The notes beneath the pieces were generated by a model. It saw only the letters and a program-made list of their open reading frames with translations. It was not told where the DNA came from and searched no databases. This document shows, one piece after another, positions 25,042 to 33,041 of a stretch of DNA of 64,000 nucleotides. The stretch comes from Svornostia abyssi (GTDB taxonomy: Bacteria; Actinomycetota; Thermoleophilia; Solirubrobacterales; Solirubrobacteraceae): the NCBI GenBank assembly GCA_024666565.1, contig CP088295.1, forward strand, positions 4,402,001 through 4,466,000, in the 5' to 3' direction. Each line of letters begins with the position of its first letter. Positions within the stretch are counted from its first letter, which is position 1. The translations under genes were made by a program, and so were the position numbers.

Positions 25042-26451
25042 TCAGCTTGGCCCGCACGCGAGCGCGATCGTCCACTCGCCGCTGCGAGCGACCACCCGGC
25101 CGTTCGGCAACCGCTTGGGCAGCGGCCGCGGGCGCTGGTCGCGCACATGCGCGACGCGCAGGATCGCCGCCGGGAACTCCGGCCGGAAGCCGACGTCGTT
25201 GGTGTGCACCCCGATGGTCCACGCCACCAGCGGGACGGTGTAGGCGTTCGTATAGAGGTGGCCGCACGCCTTCAGGCGGTCGGCGCCCCCACCCGCCTCG
25301 ATGGCCCCCTCGAGCTGGTCGGCGATCTTCACCTGGTAGCCGATCCCCCGCAGCGTGTTCGGCAGGCCGGACGCCGCGCCCGTGATGATCAGCGCGATGG
25401 TCGCCCCGCCGATCGCCGCGACGACGGTGCGCCCGTGCTCGCCCGCACGGATCGCGAGCGCCCCGGCCGCCCACGAGATCCCGACGCCGCCCAGGACGCA
25501 CAGCAACGCGGCGGGGGCGACGAGGTAGCGCTGGTTGCCGGCGTACCCGGCCTCGGTCATCGCCGCGACGAGGATGATCCAGCCGGCAGCGAGCCCGGCG
25601 AGGCCGAGCGCGGGCGCGCCACGGCCGACGGGGACCGCCCGGGCAAGTCCGACGACGACGGCTGCGACGAGCCCGATGAGGACGTAGAGCGGGAGCATCT
25701 CGATCGCGTCACCGAGGATCGCGAGCGTGGGGCTGTCGGCGAACGCCGGGCTGTTCGCGTTGGGCTGCTGCGCGCGCTCGGCGGCCCGCCAGAAGCTCCC
25801 CGAGCCCCACTTCTCCGGCAGCAGCCACGCCGCCGGCAGGGAGAGCAGGCCCAGACCGATCCACCACCAGCGCCCGCGGTCCTGCCACAGCAGCCAGGCC
25901 GCGTACAGGAGCAGGAACGGCCACGCCTCGGGCCGCAGCATCCCCGCCGCGATCGCGAGGGCGAACGCCTGCCCGCGATGGCCGTCGAGGTGACGGTCGC
26001 AGGCCCAGAGGACGCAGAGGACGAGCAGGCCCTCGCTGTTGCCCAGGGCCGCGTTGCGCACGGTCCACGGCGCGAGCGCCAGGGCCGCCGCGCCGATGAC
26101 GCCCGCCGCGGGACCACCCAGGCGCGTGCCGAGCCGGTAGGCGACGACCAGGCCGCCGAGTGTGCCCGCGCGGGCCACGACGAGCCAGAGGTACGGCGCG
26201 GCATCGCCGAACAGCGCGAACGGCGTCGTGAAGAGGATCGGCAGCGGCTTCCAGGACGGGCCACTCGTCGTCAGCAGGTCGAACTGCGTGATCTCGCGGC
26301 CCCAGATGATCCACGCCCACGGGTCGTAGGTCGGCGTGCTCGGGAGCAGCAGGGACAGGAAGGCGAGGCCCACGCACGCCGCGAACGGCCACCAGAAGCC
26401 GGTCCGCGCGAGCACGGGCGTCACCACAGAGGGTCGGGCGTCCAGCAGCAT
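25042..26451 (-). CDS. Polytopic membrane protein, GT-C glycosyltransferase-like
   Basis: 469 aa with about eleven hydrophobic segments. YDPWAWIIWGREITQFDL near residue 42 is placed like the acidic first loop of GT-C mannosyltransferases, and LGNSEGLLVLCVL with GMLRPEAWPFLLLY matches conserved loops of a large actinobacterial integral-membrane family. The C-terminal ~110 residues are outside or soluble (ADRLKACGHLYTNAYTVPLVAW). It lies 22 nt upstream of the GT39-like gene on the same strand, so they may work on the same glycan. Enzymatic activity is not certain. Confidence 0.7.
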   Translation of the reverse strand: MLLDARPSVVTPVLARTGFWWPFAACVGLAFLSLLLPSTPTYDPWAWIIWGREITQFDLLTTSGPSWKPLPILFTTPFALFGDAAPYLWLVVARAGTLGGLVVAYRLGTRLGGPAAGVIGAAALALAPWTVRNAALGNSEGLLVLCVLWACDRHLDGHRGQAFALAIAAGMLRPEAWPFLLLYAAWLLWQDRGRWWWIGLGLLSLPAAWLLPEKWGSGSFWRAAERAQQPNANSPAFADSPTLAILGDAIEMLPLYVLIGLVAAVVVGLARAVPVGRGAPALGLAGLAAGWIILVAAMTEAGYAGNQRYLVAPAALLCVLGGVGISWAAGALAIRAGEHGRTVVAAIGGATIALIITGAASGLPNTLRGIGYQVKIADQLEGAIEAGGGADRLKACGHLYTNAYTVPLVAWTIGVHTNDVGFRPEFPAAILRVAHVRDQRPRPLPKRLPNGRVVARSGEWTIALACGPS

Positions 26452-26465
26452 CGCGGCGGGGAAGC

Positions 26466-26981
26466 CTACGCGGGCGGTGCGTCTTCGCGGGCGCCGGGCA
26501 CCGGAGGGGCGCCCATGACCGACGCGATGGCGAGCGCGGCGACGCCCTCGCCGCGCCCGACGAAGCCCATGCCCTCACCGGTCGTCGCCTTGATGTTCAC
26601 GTGGTGCGGTTGGAGCCGGAGGACCCGCGCGAGCGTCTCGCGGATCTCCTGCTTGCGCGGGCCGAGCTTCGGGCGCTCCATCACGACCGTCGCGTCGACG
26701 TGCTTGACGCGCAGCCCGTCGGCGCCGATCAGCGCCCGCGTCGTCTCCAGCAGCTGGAGCGAGTCGGCGTCCTTGAACGCGGGGTTCGTGTCCGGGAAGT
26801 GCTCACCGATGTCCCCCAGGCCGGCCGCGCCGAGGATGGCGTCGATGATCGCGTGGGTCAGGACGTCGGCGTCGCTGTGGCCCTCGAGGCCGAGCTCGGC
26901 GTCCTCGAACGTGACGCCGCCCAGGATCAGCGGGCGGCCCTCGACGAGGCGGTGCGTGTCGTAGCCGATGCCGTGGCTCAT
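26466..26981 (-). CDS. ispF: 2-C-methyl-D-erythritol 2,4-cyclodiphosphate synthase
   Basis: 171 aa from ATG at 26981 with GGGGAG upstream. YDTHRLVEGRPLILGG gives the metal ligands Asp8 and His10. EGHSDADVLTHAIIDAILGA is the family signature with the third metal His, and NIKATTGEGMGFVGRGEG the CMP-binding region. It closes CDP-ME-2-phosphate to MEcPP in the MEP isoprenoid pathway; trimer in the cytoplasm. The upstream partner gene ispD is 1.7 kb away on the same strand, with three unrelated genes between. Its start overlaps the GFA gene stop by 4 nt. Confidence 0.95.
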   Translation of the reverse strand: MSHGIGYDTHRLVEGRPLILGGVTFEDAELGLEGHSDADVLTHAIIDAILGAAGLGDIGEHFPDTNPAFKDADSLQLLETTRALIGADGLRVKHVDATVVMERPKLGPRKQEIRETLARVLRLQPHHVNIKATTGEGMGFVGRGEGVAALAIASVMGAPPVPGAREDAPPA

Positions 26982-27391
26982 CCCTGCGCGCTCCCCTCGA
27001 ATCGCTGCAACCCGTCGTCGGGAACGGGCTCCCAGGGCGCGGCGCTGCTCACCCACTGGCGCAGCGACGGGCGCACCCCCGGGTCGGTGTCGAACGCGCC
27101 CATGCGGATGGTCGCGAGATCGTCGGCCTCCGGCCGCCTGCTGCCGATGTGCGCGCCGCAGGACGGGCAGAAGCCCTTGCCGGCGCCGTCTTCCGGCCAC
27201 CAGTAACGGACCTCACCTTCGCCGGCCAGCCACCGCAGCGAGCCCGGGACGATGATGGCCTGCGCCGACGCCGCGGTGCCCGTGCGCCGCTGGCAGCGCG
27301 TGCAGTGGCAGTAGGTGGCGAGCTTCGGCGGCTCGGTGAGCTCGAAGCGGACGGAGCCGCAGAGGCAGCCGCCGGTCAGCGGCGCGCTCAT
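26978..27391 (-). CDS. GFA (CENP-V/glutathione-dependent formaldehyde-activating fold) protein
   Basis: 137 aa. Start ATG at 27391 overlaps the upstream phosphatase stop by 4 nt. The family's zinc ligands are complete: GGCLCGSVRFE, YCHCTRCQRRTGT and FCPSCGAHIG. The small beta-rich fold binds one or two zinc ions. Proteins with this fold bind S-hydroxymethyl-glutathione or related thiol adducts in some organisms, but most members have no known activity; glutathione is unusual in actinobacteria, so the name should not be taken as function. Confidence 0.85.
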   Translation of the reverse strand: MSAPLTGGCLCGSVRFELTEPPKLATYCHCTRCQRRTGTAASAQAIIVPGSLRWLAGEGEVRYWWPEDGAGKGFCPSCGAHIGSRRPEADDLATIRMGAFDTDPGVRPSLRQWVSSAAPWEPVPDDGLQRFEGSAQG

Positions 27392-28221
27392 CCGATCGAC
27401 TCCAGCCGGCGCTCGCGGCCCGTGAAGACGGCGAGCTCGGTGACCCCGAGCCGCTCGAACTCCTCGAGCGCCTGGTCGTAGCCGAAGCCCAGGTGCTCCG
27501 GGGCGTGCGCGTCGCTGGACAGCGCGACCGGGCACCCCGCCTCCAGGCACATCTCCAGGAACGCAGTGGACGGGTACAGCTCGCCGACCGGCTTGCGCAG
27601 CCCCGCCGTCGACACCTCGATCGCGATCTTCGACTCCGCGATCCCGTCCATCGCCAGCTCGTAGAAGCGCCGCAGGTCACCCTCGGGCACGGGCCGGCGC
27701 CGCGGACCCCAGATCTTCACGAGGTCCGGGTGGGCGAGGATGTCGAACAGTCCGCTGCGCGCCGCCTCGCCGAGCGTCTCGAAGTACCGGCGCCAGATCT
27801 CGTCGGGCGCATGGCCGCGGACGTCCCAGATGTCGTACTGCTCCATGTCCAGCGCCTCGTCGCCGAGGAAGTGGATCGAGCCGACGACGTAGTCCCAGTC
27901 GCGCGCCTCCAGCAGCGTCGCCATGCGGTCCTCGCGACCCGGGATGAAGTCCGCCTCGATGCCGACCTTCAGGTCGGTGTCCTCCCGCAGGAACCCGACG
28001 TAGGCGTCGATGTCATCGCGGGCATACGTCCTCCACAGCGGGTGCTGCCAGACGTCCAGCGCCGCCGTGAAGCGGTAGATGTGCTCGGCGGCCCCCAGCT
28101 CGGCGATCCCGCGCTCGCTCGCCGCCTCGCGGTACCGCTCGATGTTCGCGGGGACGAAGAACTTCTCAGCCTCACTGCCGGGGCCGTCGGGGCGCAGATG
28201 GACGTGGTAGTCGGTCAGCAC
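27388..28221 (-). CDS. PHP-domain phosphatase, histidinol-phosphatase (HisJ/HisK) type
   Basis: 277 aa, GTG start. The PHP metal motif is at the start: TDYHVHLRPDG (His6, His8). Further metal ligands are in AAEHIYRF, VGIEADFIPG, VVGSIHFLG, DILAHPDLVKIWG and LSSDAHAPEHLG, in the order expected for a trinuclear site. The length matches HisK-type histidinol-phosphatases, which release phosphate from histidinol-phosphate. No other his genes are nearby, so another phosphate monoester is possible. Overlaps the GFA gene by 4 nt. Confidence 0.85.
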   Translation of the reverse strand: MLTDYHVHLRPDGPGSEAEKFFVPANIERYREAASERGIAELGAAEHIYRFTAALDVWQHPLWRTYARDDIDAYVGFLREDTDLKVGIEADFIPGREDRMATLLEARDWDYVVGSIHFLGDEALDMEQYDIWDVRGHAPDEIWRRYFETLGEAARSGLFDILAHPDLVKIWGPRRRPVPEGDLRRFYELAMDGIAESKIAIEVSTAGLRKPVGELYPSTAFLEMCLEAGCPVALSSDAHAPEHLGFGYDQALEEFERLGVTELAVFTGRERRLESIG

Positions 28222-28255
28222 AGCGACGCATCCTCGCGGATGACGGCGCGGAACG

Positions 28256-28558
28256 TCACTCCGACGACGCGTCGGGGATCGTGGTGACCCCGAACGCGTA
28301 CGCGACGAAGCCGTAGGTCACGAGCGCCGCGACCACGACGATGGCGACCCCGAGGGCGTTCGTCCCCTGCCGGTACGCGCTCCATGCGGCGACCGCGGGC
28401 CCGAGCACGAGGCCCAGCACGAACGCCCCTTCCGCCAGCGGCGTGAGCGACGCGACGAAGCCGCCGACGATGCCGCCCAGCGCGCCGATGAACCCGAGCA
28501 GGATCAGGGCGCCGAGCTGCGGCGGGTCGAAGTCTTCGGGGGCGATGTCAGTGCGCAT
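28256..28558 (-). CDS. Small hypothetical membrane protein, three helices
   Basis: 100 aa. Hydrophobic segments at about 16-38 (LGALILLGFIGALGGIVGGFVAS), 43-60 and 69-90. The N-terminus is acidic. I recognise no family. It sits between ispD and the PHP phosphatase on the same strand with short gaps, so it may be transcribed with ispD. Confidence 0.6.
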   Translation of the reverse strand: MRTDIAPEDFDPPQLGALILLGFIGALGGIVGGFVASLTPLAEGAFVLGLVLGPAVAAWSAYRQGTNALGVAIVVVAALVTYGFVAYAFGVTTIPDASSE

Positions 28559-28629
28559 GGGCGGTGCGCGCCGAATGCTCGACGCGGAATCGACGATAGT
28601 CGTGGATGTCGCGTCGCGATGGCCTGCCG

Positions 28630-28666
28630 CGACGTGAAACCCACAACTATGGGGTGTTTCGCGTCG
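28630..28666 (-). terminator. Hairpin overlapping the ispD stop codon
   Basis: Arms 28630-28640 and 28656-28666 pair over 11 bp with one G:T. The ispD TAG stop lies in the loop. No U-run follows, so it could end transcription or act on mRNA decay. Confidence 0.45.
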
Positions 28667-29309
28667 AAGATCGCAGCAGGAGCTCCGCGATCTCGAGATC
28701 GTGCGGTGTCGTGACCTTCAGGTTCGATGCCGGGGTGGGCACGACCCGCACCGTACCCCCGGCCGCTTCGACGAGCGATGCGTCGTCGGTCGCCGCTGCG
28801 AGGACCTCGTCGGGCTGGCTCAGCGCGGCCTCCAGCGCCGCGCGCCGGAAGACCTGCGGGGTCTGCACCGCCCAGAGGACCGACCGGTCGAGGGTGCGCA
28901 CGACGTCGCCCCCGGCCGCTTCCTTGATCGTGTCGGTGACCGGCGCGGCGGCGATCGCGGCGTCCACGCCGTCCTGGGCAACCGCTGCGAGGCACGACGC
29001 GACGATCTCCGGGGTCAGCATCGGCCGGGCGGCGTCCTGCACGAGGATCGGATCGCCCGTCGACGCCGCGAGCGCCGCACGCACCGAGTGCGAGCGCTCT
29101 GCGCCACCGCGGACGCCGATGCACCCGTCCGGCGCGTCATAGCCCTCGGGCAGCGCCACGACGATCTCCCCGATCTGCGGGCTGTCCCGGAGCGCGTCGA
29201 GCGCCCATTCGAGCATCGGACGTCCCGCCAGAACGGCGAACGCCTTGGGCCGGTCAGACCCAAGGCGTTCGCCACGTCCGGCGGCGACGATCAGCGCAGA
29301 GGCCGTCAT
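28647..29309 (-). CDS. ispD: 2-C-methyl-D-erythritol 4-phosphate cytidylyltransferase
   Basis: 220 aa. The nucleotide-binding loop SALIVAAGRGERLGSDRPKAF (residues 3-23) carries the catalytic Arg/Lys pair. ILVQDAARPMLTPEIV is the IspD signature and TPQVFRRAAL plus DDASLVEAAGG complete the site. It joins CTP and MEP to give CDP-ME in the MEP isoprenoid pathway. It lies 17 nt downstream of carD on the same strand, as in other actinobacteria, so it is probably read from carD or disA promoters. A hairpin encloses its stop codon. Confidence 0.95.
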   Translation of the reverse strand: MTASALIVAAGRGERLGSDRPKAFAVLAGRPMLEWALDALRDSPQIGEIVVALPEGYDAPDGCIGVRGGAERSHSVRAALAASTGDPILVQDAARPMLTPEIVASCLAAVAQDGVDAAIAAAPVTDTIKEAAGGDVVRTLDRSVLWAVQTPQVFRRAALEAALSQPDEVLAAATDDASLVEAAGGTVRVVPTPASNLKVTTPHDLEIAELLLRSSTRNTP

Positions 29310-29326
29310 CGCCTGATGCTCAGGTG

Positions 29327-29899
29327 CTACGCGAGCGCGCCCTGCTCGGCGGCGGACTCGGCGAGGAGGTTGTCGAGGTACTCCTCGGCGCCGTCCTCGT
29401 CCTTCTCAAGCGCGTACATCAGCTCGGAGGCCAGGATCTTCTTCGCGCGGGTGAACATCTGCTTCTCACCCGTCGACAGGCCCTTCTCATGCTCGCGGAT
29501 GGCCAGGTTGCGGACCACCTCGGCGAGCTCGTAGATGTCGCCCGTCTTGATCTTGTCGCGGTTGTGCTTGAACCGGCGGTTCCAGTTCTTCGGCATCTCC
29601 GACACCTTGTCGGACAGGACGCCGAGCACCTTCTGCACGGTCTCCTCGTCGATGACGCGCCGCAGGCCGGCCTTGCCCGCGTTCTCGCACGGCACCATCA
29701 CGGTCATGTCGTTGTGGAGAATCTTGATGGTGAGGTATTCGCGCTCCTCGCCGAACATCACCCGCTTCTCCTTCTTCAGGACCTGCCCCGCTCCGTGATG
29801 CGGGTAGACGACGTTGTCGCCCAGTTCGAACTCGATGTTCTCGATCTCGCGTTCGACCTCGAGGTCCTCAAGCAGCGTTTCTTCGATGTTGTCCGAAAT
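29327..29899 (-). CDS. carD: CarD-family RNA polymerase-binding transcription regulator, apparent ATT start
   Basis: 190 aa. No ATG, GTG or TTG lies in frame between the upstream stop and the conserved domain. A perfect AGGAGG is 5 nt before an ATT (29899-29897), which I take as the start; residues would be ISDNIEETLLEDLEVE. The RNAP-interaction domain follows (ELGDNVVYPHHGAGQVL, DMTVMVPCENAG) and then the DNA-binding helical domain with NWNRRFKHNRDKI, conserved Trp and GLSTGEKQMFTRAKKILASEL. CarD stabilises the open promoter complex and is essential in mycobacteria. Compared with M. tuberculosis CarD, the N-terminus has about 20 extra acidic residues. A 9-bp hairpin precedes the ribosome site. 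Confidence 0.9.
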   Translation of the reverse strand: MSDNIEETLLEDLEVEREIENIEFELGDNVVYPHHGAGQVLKKEKRVMFGEEREYLTIKILHNDMTVMVPCENAGKAGLRRVIDEETVQKVLGVLSDKVSEMPKNWNRRFKHNRDKIKTGDIYELAEVVRNLAIREHEKGLSTGEKQMFTRAKKILASELMYALEKDEDGAEEYLDNLLAESAAEQGALA

Positions 29900-29918
29900 G
29901 GTGTCCTCCTCAGTGTCC

Positions 29919-29941
29919 GGACGGCCGAACCGCGGCCGTCC
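29919..29941 (-). promoter_or_regulatory. Perfect 9-bp hairpin between disA and carD
   Basis: GGACGGCCG and CGGCCGTCC pair around a 5-nt loop. It ends 8 nt before the AGGAGG of carD and starts about 10 nt after the disA stop. It could be a weak terminator for disA or a control on carD translation. Confidence 0.55.
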
Positions 29942-29951
29942 GCCTTGTGCG

Positions 29952-31064
29952 TCAGGTCTGTAGGTACCGGTCCACGAGATTGATCTCCTGAAGCCTCCGG
30001 AGGCCCTCGCGGATGTCCTTGGCCCGGATCTCTCCCACGCCTTCGACGGTCTCCAGTTCGGAGTCCGTCGCGGCGAGCATGTCGTCGAGACCGCCGAACT
30101 CGCGGACGATCTGGTTGACGACCATCTTCGGCAGGCGCGGAATGCGGCCGAGGATGCGGAAGCCGCGGGGTGAGACCGCGTAATCCAGAGTGTTGAGCTT
30201 GCGGTCGTAGCCGAGCATCTCGGCGAGGCGGCCGAAATCGAGCAGGTCCTGGTGCGGCAGGCGGCCGAGCTGATCCAGGGCGCTCGCGAAGGCCTCGTCC
30301 GAGTCTTCGGTGATGTAGTCGTGCACGAGGGCGGCCTTGTCGCCGGCCACGCCGACCATCGTCTCCTCGAGCTGCATCTCGATGAGCCGGCCTTCGGTGC
30401 CGAGCTCGACGATGTAGCGCTCGATCTCGACCGCCATGCGGGTGACCAGCTCGGAGCGCTGCAGCACAGTGAGGACATCGTGCAGCGTCGCCCCGCCCTC
30501 GAACTCCAGGGCGGTCAGGCGGGTCGAGACCTGGTCGAGGCGCGTGCGGTACTTGTCGAGCGTGGCGAGCGCCTGGTTGGCCTTCGCCAGGACGATCGGG
30601 ATCTCGACGAGGATGTACTTCGCGCCGCCGACGTAGAGCGACACGACCTCGCGCCGCTCGGAGATCGCGATGACGAGCGCGTCGGTCTGCTTGGACACGC
30701 GCTCGGCCGTGCGGTGGCGGGTGCCCGTCTCGAGCGACAGGATCGTCGGATCGGGCATGAGCTGGACGTTCGCCATCGCGATCTTCGTCGCGTTCGCGTT
30801 CACGATGATCGCCCCGTCCATCTTCGCCACCTGGTAGAGCAGCGCCGGGGTGTAGTCGACGTCCAGCTGGAAGCCGCCGGAGAAGAGGAAGCTCAGCTCG
30901 TCGGGGTCGCCGATGACCAGCAGACCGCCGGTGTGGGCGTGGAGGATGTTGTCGATCCCCTCACGCAACGCCGTTCCGGGTGCGACCATTTCCAGCGCCT
31001 TGACGAGCCGGGGCTCCTGCCGTTCGAGCTCCTTGAGCTCATCCCCAGTTCGGGCCACCATCAC
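29952..31064 (-). CDS. disA: DNA integrity scanning diadenylate cyclase
   Basis: 370 aa. GTG at 31064 is directly followed by ATG at 31061; both are plausible starts. The DAC domain has D83-G-A (KMDGAIIV) and R116-H-R (GTRHRTAER), the two motifs that bind ATP, so it should make c-di-AMP from two ATP. A linker of helices follows (~150-285), then a DNA-binding helix-hairpin-helix domain (TDSELETVEGVGEIRAKDIREGLRRL) at the C-terminus. DisA is an octamer that slows on branched DNA. A -10-like TAGAAT is 5 nt before the GTG, so its own leaderless promoter is likely besides read-through from radA. Confidence 0.95.
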   Translation of the reverse strand: MMVARTGDELKELERQEPRLVKALEMVAPGTALREGIDNILHAHTGGLLVIGDPDELSFLFSGGFQLDVDYTPALLYQVAKMDGAIIVNANATKIAMANVQLMPDPTILSLETGTRHRTAERVSKQTDALVIAISERREVVSLYVGGAKYILVEIPIVLAKANQALATLDKYRTRLDQVSTRLTALEFEGGATLHDVLTVLQRSELVTRMAVEIERYIVELGTEGRLIEMQLEETMVGVAGDKAALVHDYITEDSDEAFASALDQLGRLPHQDLLDFGRLAEMLGYDRKLNTLDYAVSPRGFRILGRIPRLPKMVVNQIVREFGGLDDMLAATDSELETVEGVGEIRAKDIREGLRRLQEINLVDRYLQT

Positions 31065-31104
31065 GACCCATTCTACCGGACGGTCGCGGAATCTGACAGT
31101 CCGG
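31062..31104 (-). promoter_or_regulatory. Leaderless disA promoter (-10 TAGAAT)
   Basis: TAGAAT (31075-31070) matches the consensus in five of six places and lies 5 nt before the GTG of disA. The -35 is weak (TGTCAG/CTGTCA). The upstream 78-nt gap also has two interleaved inverted repeats (CCGGAC 31076-31081 with GTCCGG 31099-31104; GTCGCGGAA 31083-31091 with TTCCGCGAC 31126-31134). Confidence 0.5.
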
Positions 31105-31142
31105 ATTTGCAGGAATGACGTGCGGTTCCGCGACGGGACCGC

Positions 31143-32528
31143 TCAAGCTGCTCTGACAGGCCCTTCTTCGCGTGCCGTGGCGAACGCCGCCCGGAGCGCG
31201 GCCCGCAGGCTCGTGACGCGCGGCGGCGCGACCACGTCGGCGAGGCCGAACTTCGCCGCCTCCTCCTGCCGGCGGTCGGGATGACCGACGGACCGCAGCT
31301 CGCCGGTGAGCCCCACCTCGCCGAAGGCGGCGAGCGGCCGTTCCGGTGTGCCGAGCGCCACGCCCTTCTGCGCACTGGCGATCGCGAGTGCGACGGCGAG
31401 GTCGGCGCCCGGCTCGTCGACCCGCACCCCGCCGACGACGTTGACGAAGACGTCCGCCGTGCCGGTGCCGATCCCGCCGTGGCGGCCGAGGACGGCGAGC
31501 ACGAGCGCCAAGCGGTTGCGATCGATGCCGGTGACCACGCGGCGGGGCGGCACGAGCTCGGACGGGCTCACGAGCGCCTGGACCTCGACGAGCAGCGGGC
31601 GGCTGCCCTCCATGGCGGCAAGGACGACGGACCCCGGCTTGCCGGTGGCCTCCCCCACGAACCGGGCGCTGGCGTCCAGCACCTCGACGAGGCCTCCCGA
31701 ACGCATCTCGAACACGCCGGCCTCGTTCGTGGAGCCGAAGCGATTCTTCAGCGCTCTGAGCGTGCGGTAGGTGCGTTCGCGCTCGCCCTCGAACTGCAGC
31801 ACGCAGTCGACGAGGTGCTCGAGCACCCGGGGCCCGGCGAGCGCGCCCTCCTTCGTGACGTGGCCGACGAGGATCACCGCGGTGCCGTTGGCCTTCGCAA
31901 CGCCCATGATCCGGCTGGCGACCTCGCGCACCTGGCCGACCGAGCCTGGCGCACCGGTGAGGTCGGGGGCGTGCAGCGTCTGCACCGAGTCGATGACGCA
32001 GGCGGCGGGGCGCTCGGCGTCGAGGGTGGCGATGACGGCGTCGAGGTCGGTCTCGGCGACGATCGGGACGTCGAGCGCTCCCGGTCCGAGCCGCTCGGCC
32101 CTGAGCCGCACTTGGGCCGCCGACTCCTCGCCGGTCACGTAGAGCGTCTTGTGGCCGGCCTGCGCGAGGTGGCCGAGCGCCATGTTCGTGAGCGTCGACT
32201 TGCCGATGCCCGGCGAGCCGCCGAGCAGCACGAGCGACCCGGGAACGAGCCCGCCACCCAGCACGCGGTCAAGCTCGCCGATGCTCGTATGCAGGCGTTT
32301 CGTCTGCTCGGCGTGGACGTCGCGCAGCGCGGTCGGGGTCCTGGCGAGTGCGGCGTTCGTGCTGCCGCGCGCGCGGCCGGCACCCCGGCCGCCGCCGGCC
32401 GTCGCCTTGGGCGGCGCGGCTTCCTCGACAAGGGTGTTCCACGCCCCGCACCCGGCGCACTGGCCGTGCCAGCGCGGCTCGGTGTGCCCGCAGTCCGAGC
32501 AGACGTGGATGGTGGCGGCGCGAGCCAT
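31143..32528 (-). CDS. radA: DNA repair protein RadA (Sms)
   Basis: 461 aa. N-terminal zinc finger CSDCGHTEPRWHGQCAGC (Cys10, 13, 25, 28), RecA-like ATPase with Walker A GGSPGIGKST, the RadA-specific KNRFGST motif, and a C-terminal Lon-like domain (VNVVGGVRVDEPGADLAVALAIASA). It is a hexameric helicase that extends D-loops in recombination. The start at 32528 follows a -10-like TACATT (32544-32539) by about 10 nt, so the leader is nearly absent. It precedes disA by 78 nt, as in Bacillus. Confidence 0.95.
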   Translation of the reverse strand: MARAATIHVCSDCGHTEPRWHGQCAGCGAWNTLVEEAAPPKATAGGGRGAGRARGSTNAALARTPTALRDVHAEQTKRLHTSIGELDRVLGGGLVPGSLVLLGGSPGIGKSTLTNMALGHLAQAGHKTLYVTGEESAAQVRLRAERLGPGALDVPIVAETDLDAVIATLDAERPAACVIDSVQTLHAPDLTGAPGSVGQVREVASRIMGVAKANGTAVILVGHVTKEGALAGPRVLEHLVDCVLQFEGERERTYRTLRALKNRFGSTNEAGVFEMRSGGLVEVLDASARFVGEATGKPGSVVLAAMEGSRPLLVEVQALVSPSELVPPRRVVTGIDRNRLALVLAVLGRHGGIGTGTADVFVNVVGGVRVDEPGADLAVALAIASAQKGVALGTPERPLAAFGEVGLTGELRSVGHPDRRQEEAAKFGLADVVAPPRVTSLRAALRAAFATAREEGPVRAA

Positions 32529-32694
32529 GAGGCGAACAAATGTACGTGTCGCCCCGGCGGGAGCTACGGGGCCGAGTCGGGTGGCGGCGCAGGCTTGCCC
32601 AGCGCGTCGACCGCTCGCACGTCGGCTTCGTCAGCGGCCATGCCGCCGATGGTCGCAGGCGACCTGTGACAGGACAGCGCAGCGGCGTGCCGAT
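32529..32694. other. 166-bp intergenic region
   Basis: Holds the short radA promoter at its low end and a small hairpin GGTCGCAGGCGACC (32651-32664) 30 nt downstream of the neighbouring minus-strand gene. No credible gene is seen. Confidence 0.6.
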
Positions 32695-33018
32695 TCAGCG
32701 CCGCGCGTCCTTGCGGTGCTGCTTGGCCCGCGCACGCACGGCGTCGGGGTCGAAGCGGTCGTCGCCGGCGAGGTCGAGAACGACGGCGAGGTCCTTCGGG
32801 TCGTAGAGCACGCCGACGAGGTCGTCCTCCTCCGGCCGCTGCAGCCCGGGGCCGAACTTCTCGGTCAGTTCCGCCGGGAACGCCGCGCGATCGGTCGGCC
32901 GGACCTCCAACTCGAAGGTGGACGTGCGCCCACCCCCGGCCGCGACGCGATCCTCCACCGCCACGACCTGTGCCTGAGCCTGAAGGCCGTGCTTGCGGAT
33001 CCGTCGCTTCGCGAACAT
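32695..33018 (-). CDS. Hypothetical small soluble protein
   Basis: 107 aa from ATG at 33018. The N-terminus is basic (MFAKRRIRKHG); the middle looks like a small beta-barrel (AQAQVVAVEDRV, STFELEVRPTDRAAFPAEL) followed by VGVLYDPKDLAVVLDLAGDDRFDPDAVRARAKQ. VLYDPxDPxxVxLD-like endings occur in DUF3592-type proteins, to which it may be distantly related. No membrane segment. It is 23 nt downstream of the BluB-CobT gene on the same strand but has no evident link to cobalamin. Confidence 0.6.
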   Translation of the reverse strand: MFAKRRIRKHGLQAQAQVVAVEDRVAAGGGRTSTFELEVRPTDRAAFPAELTEKFGPGLQRPEEDDLVGVLYDPKDLAVVLDLAGDDRFDPDAVRARAKQHRKDARR

Positions 33019-33041
33019 GTCGTCGAGCCTACGCGTCACGC

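Noticed and set aside
32567..32642. 25-codon open frame on the minus strand between radA and the 107-aa gene
   Set aside because: No ribosome site, no match to any known peptide, and ordinary composition for this genome.
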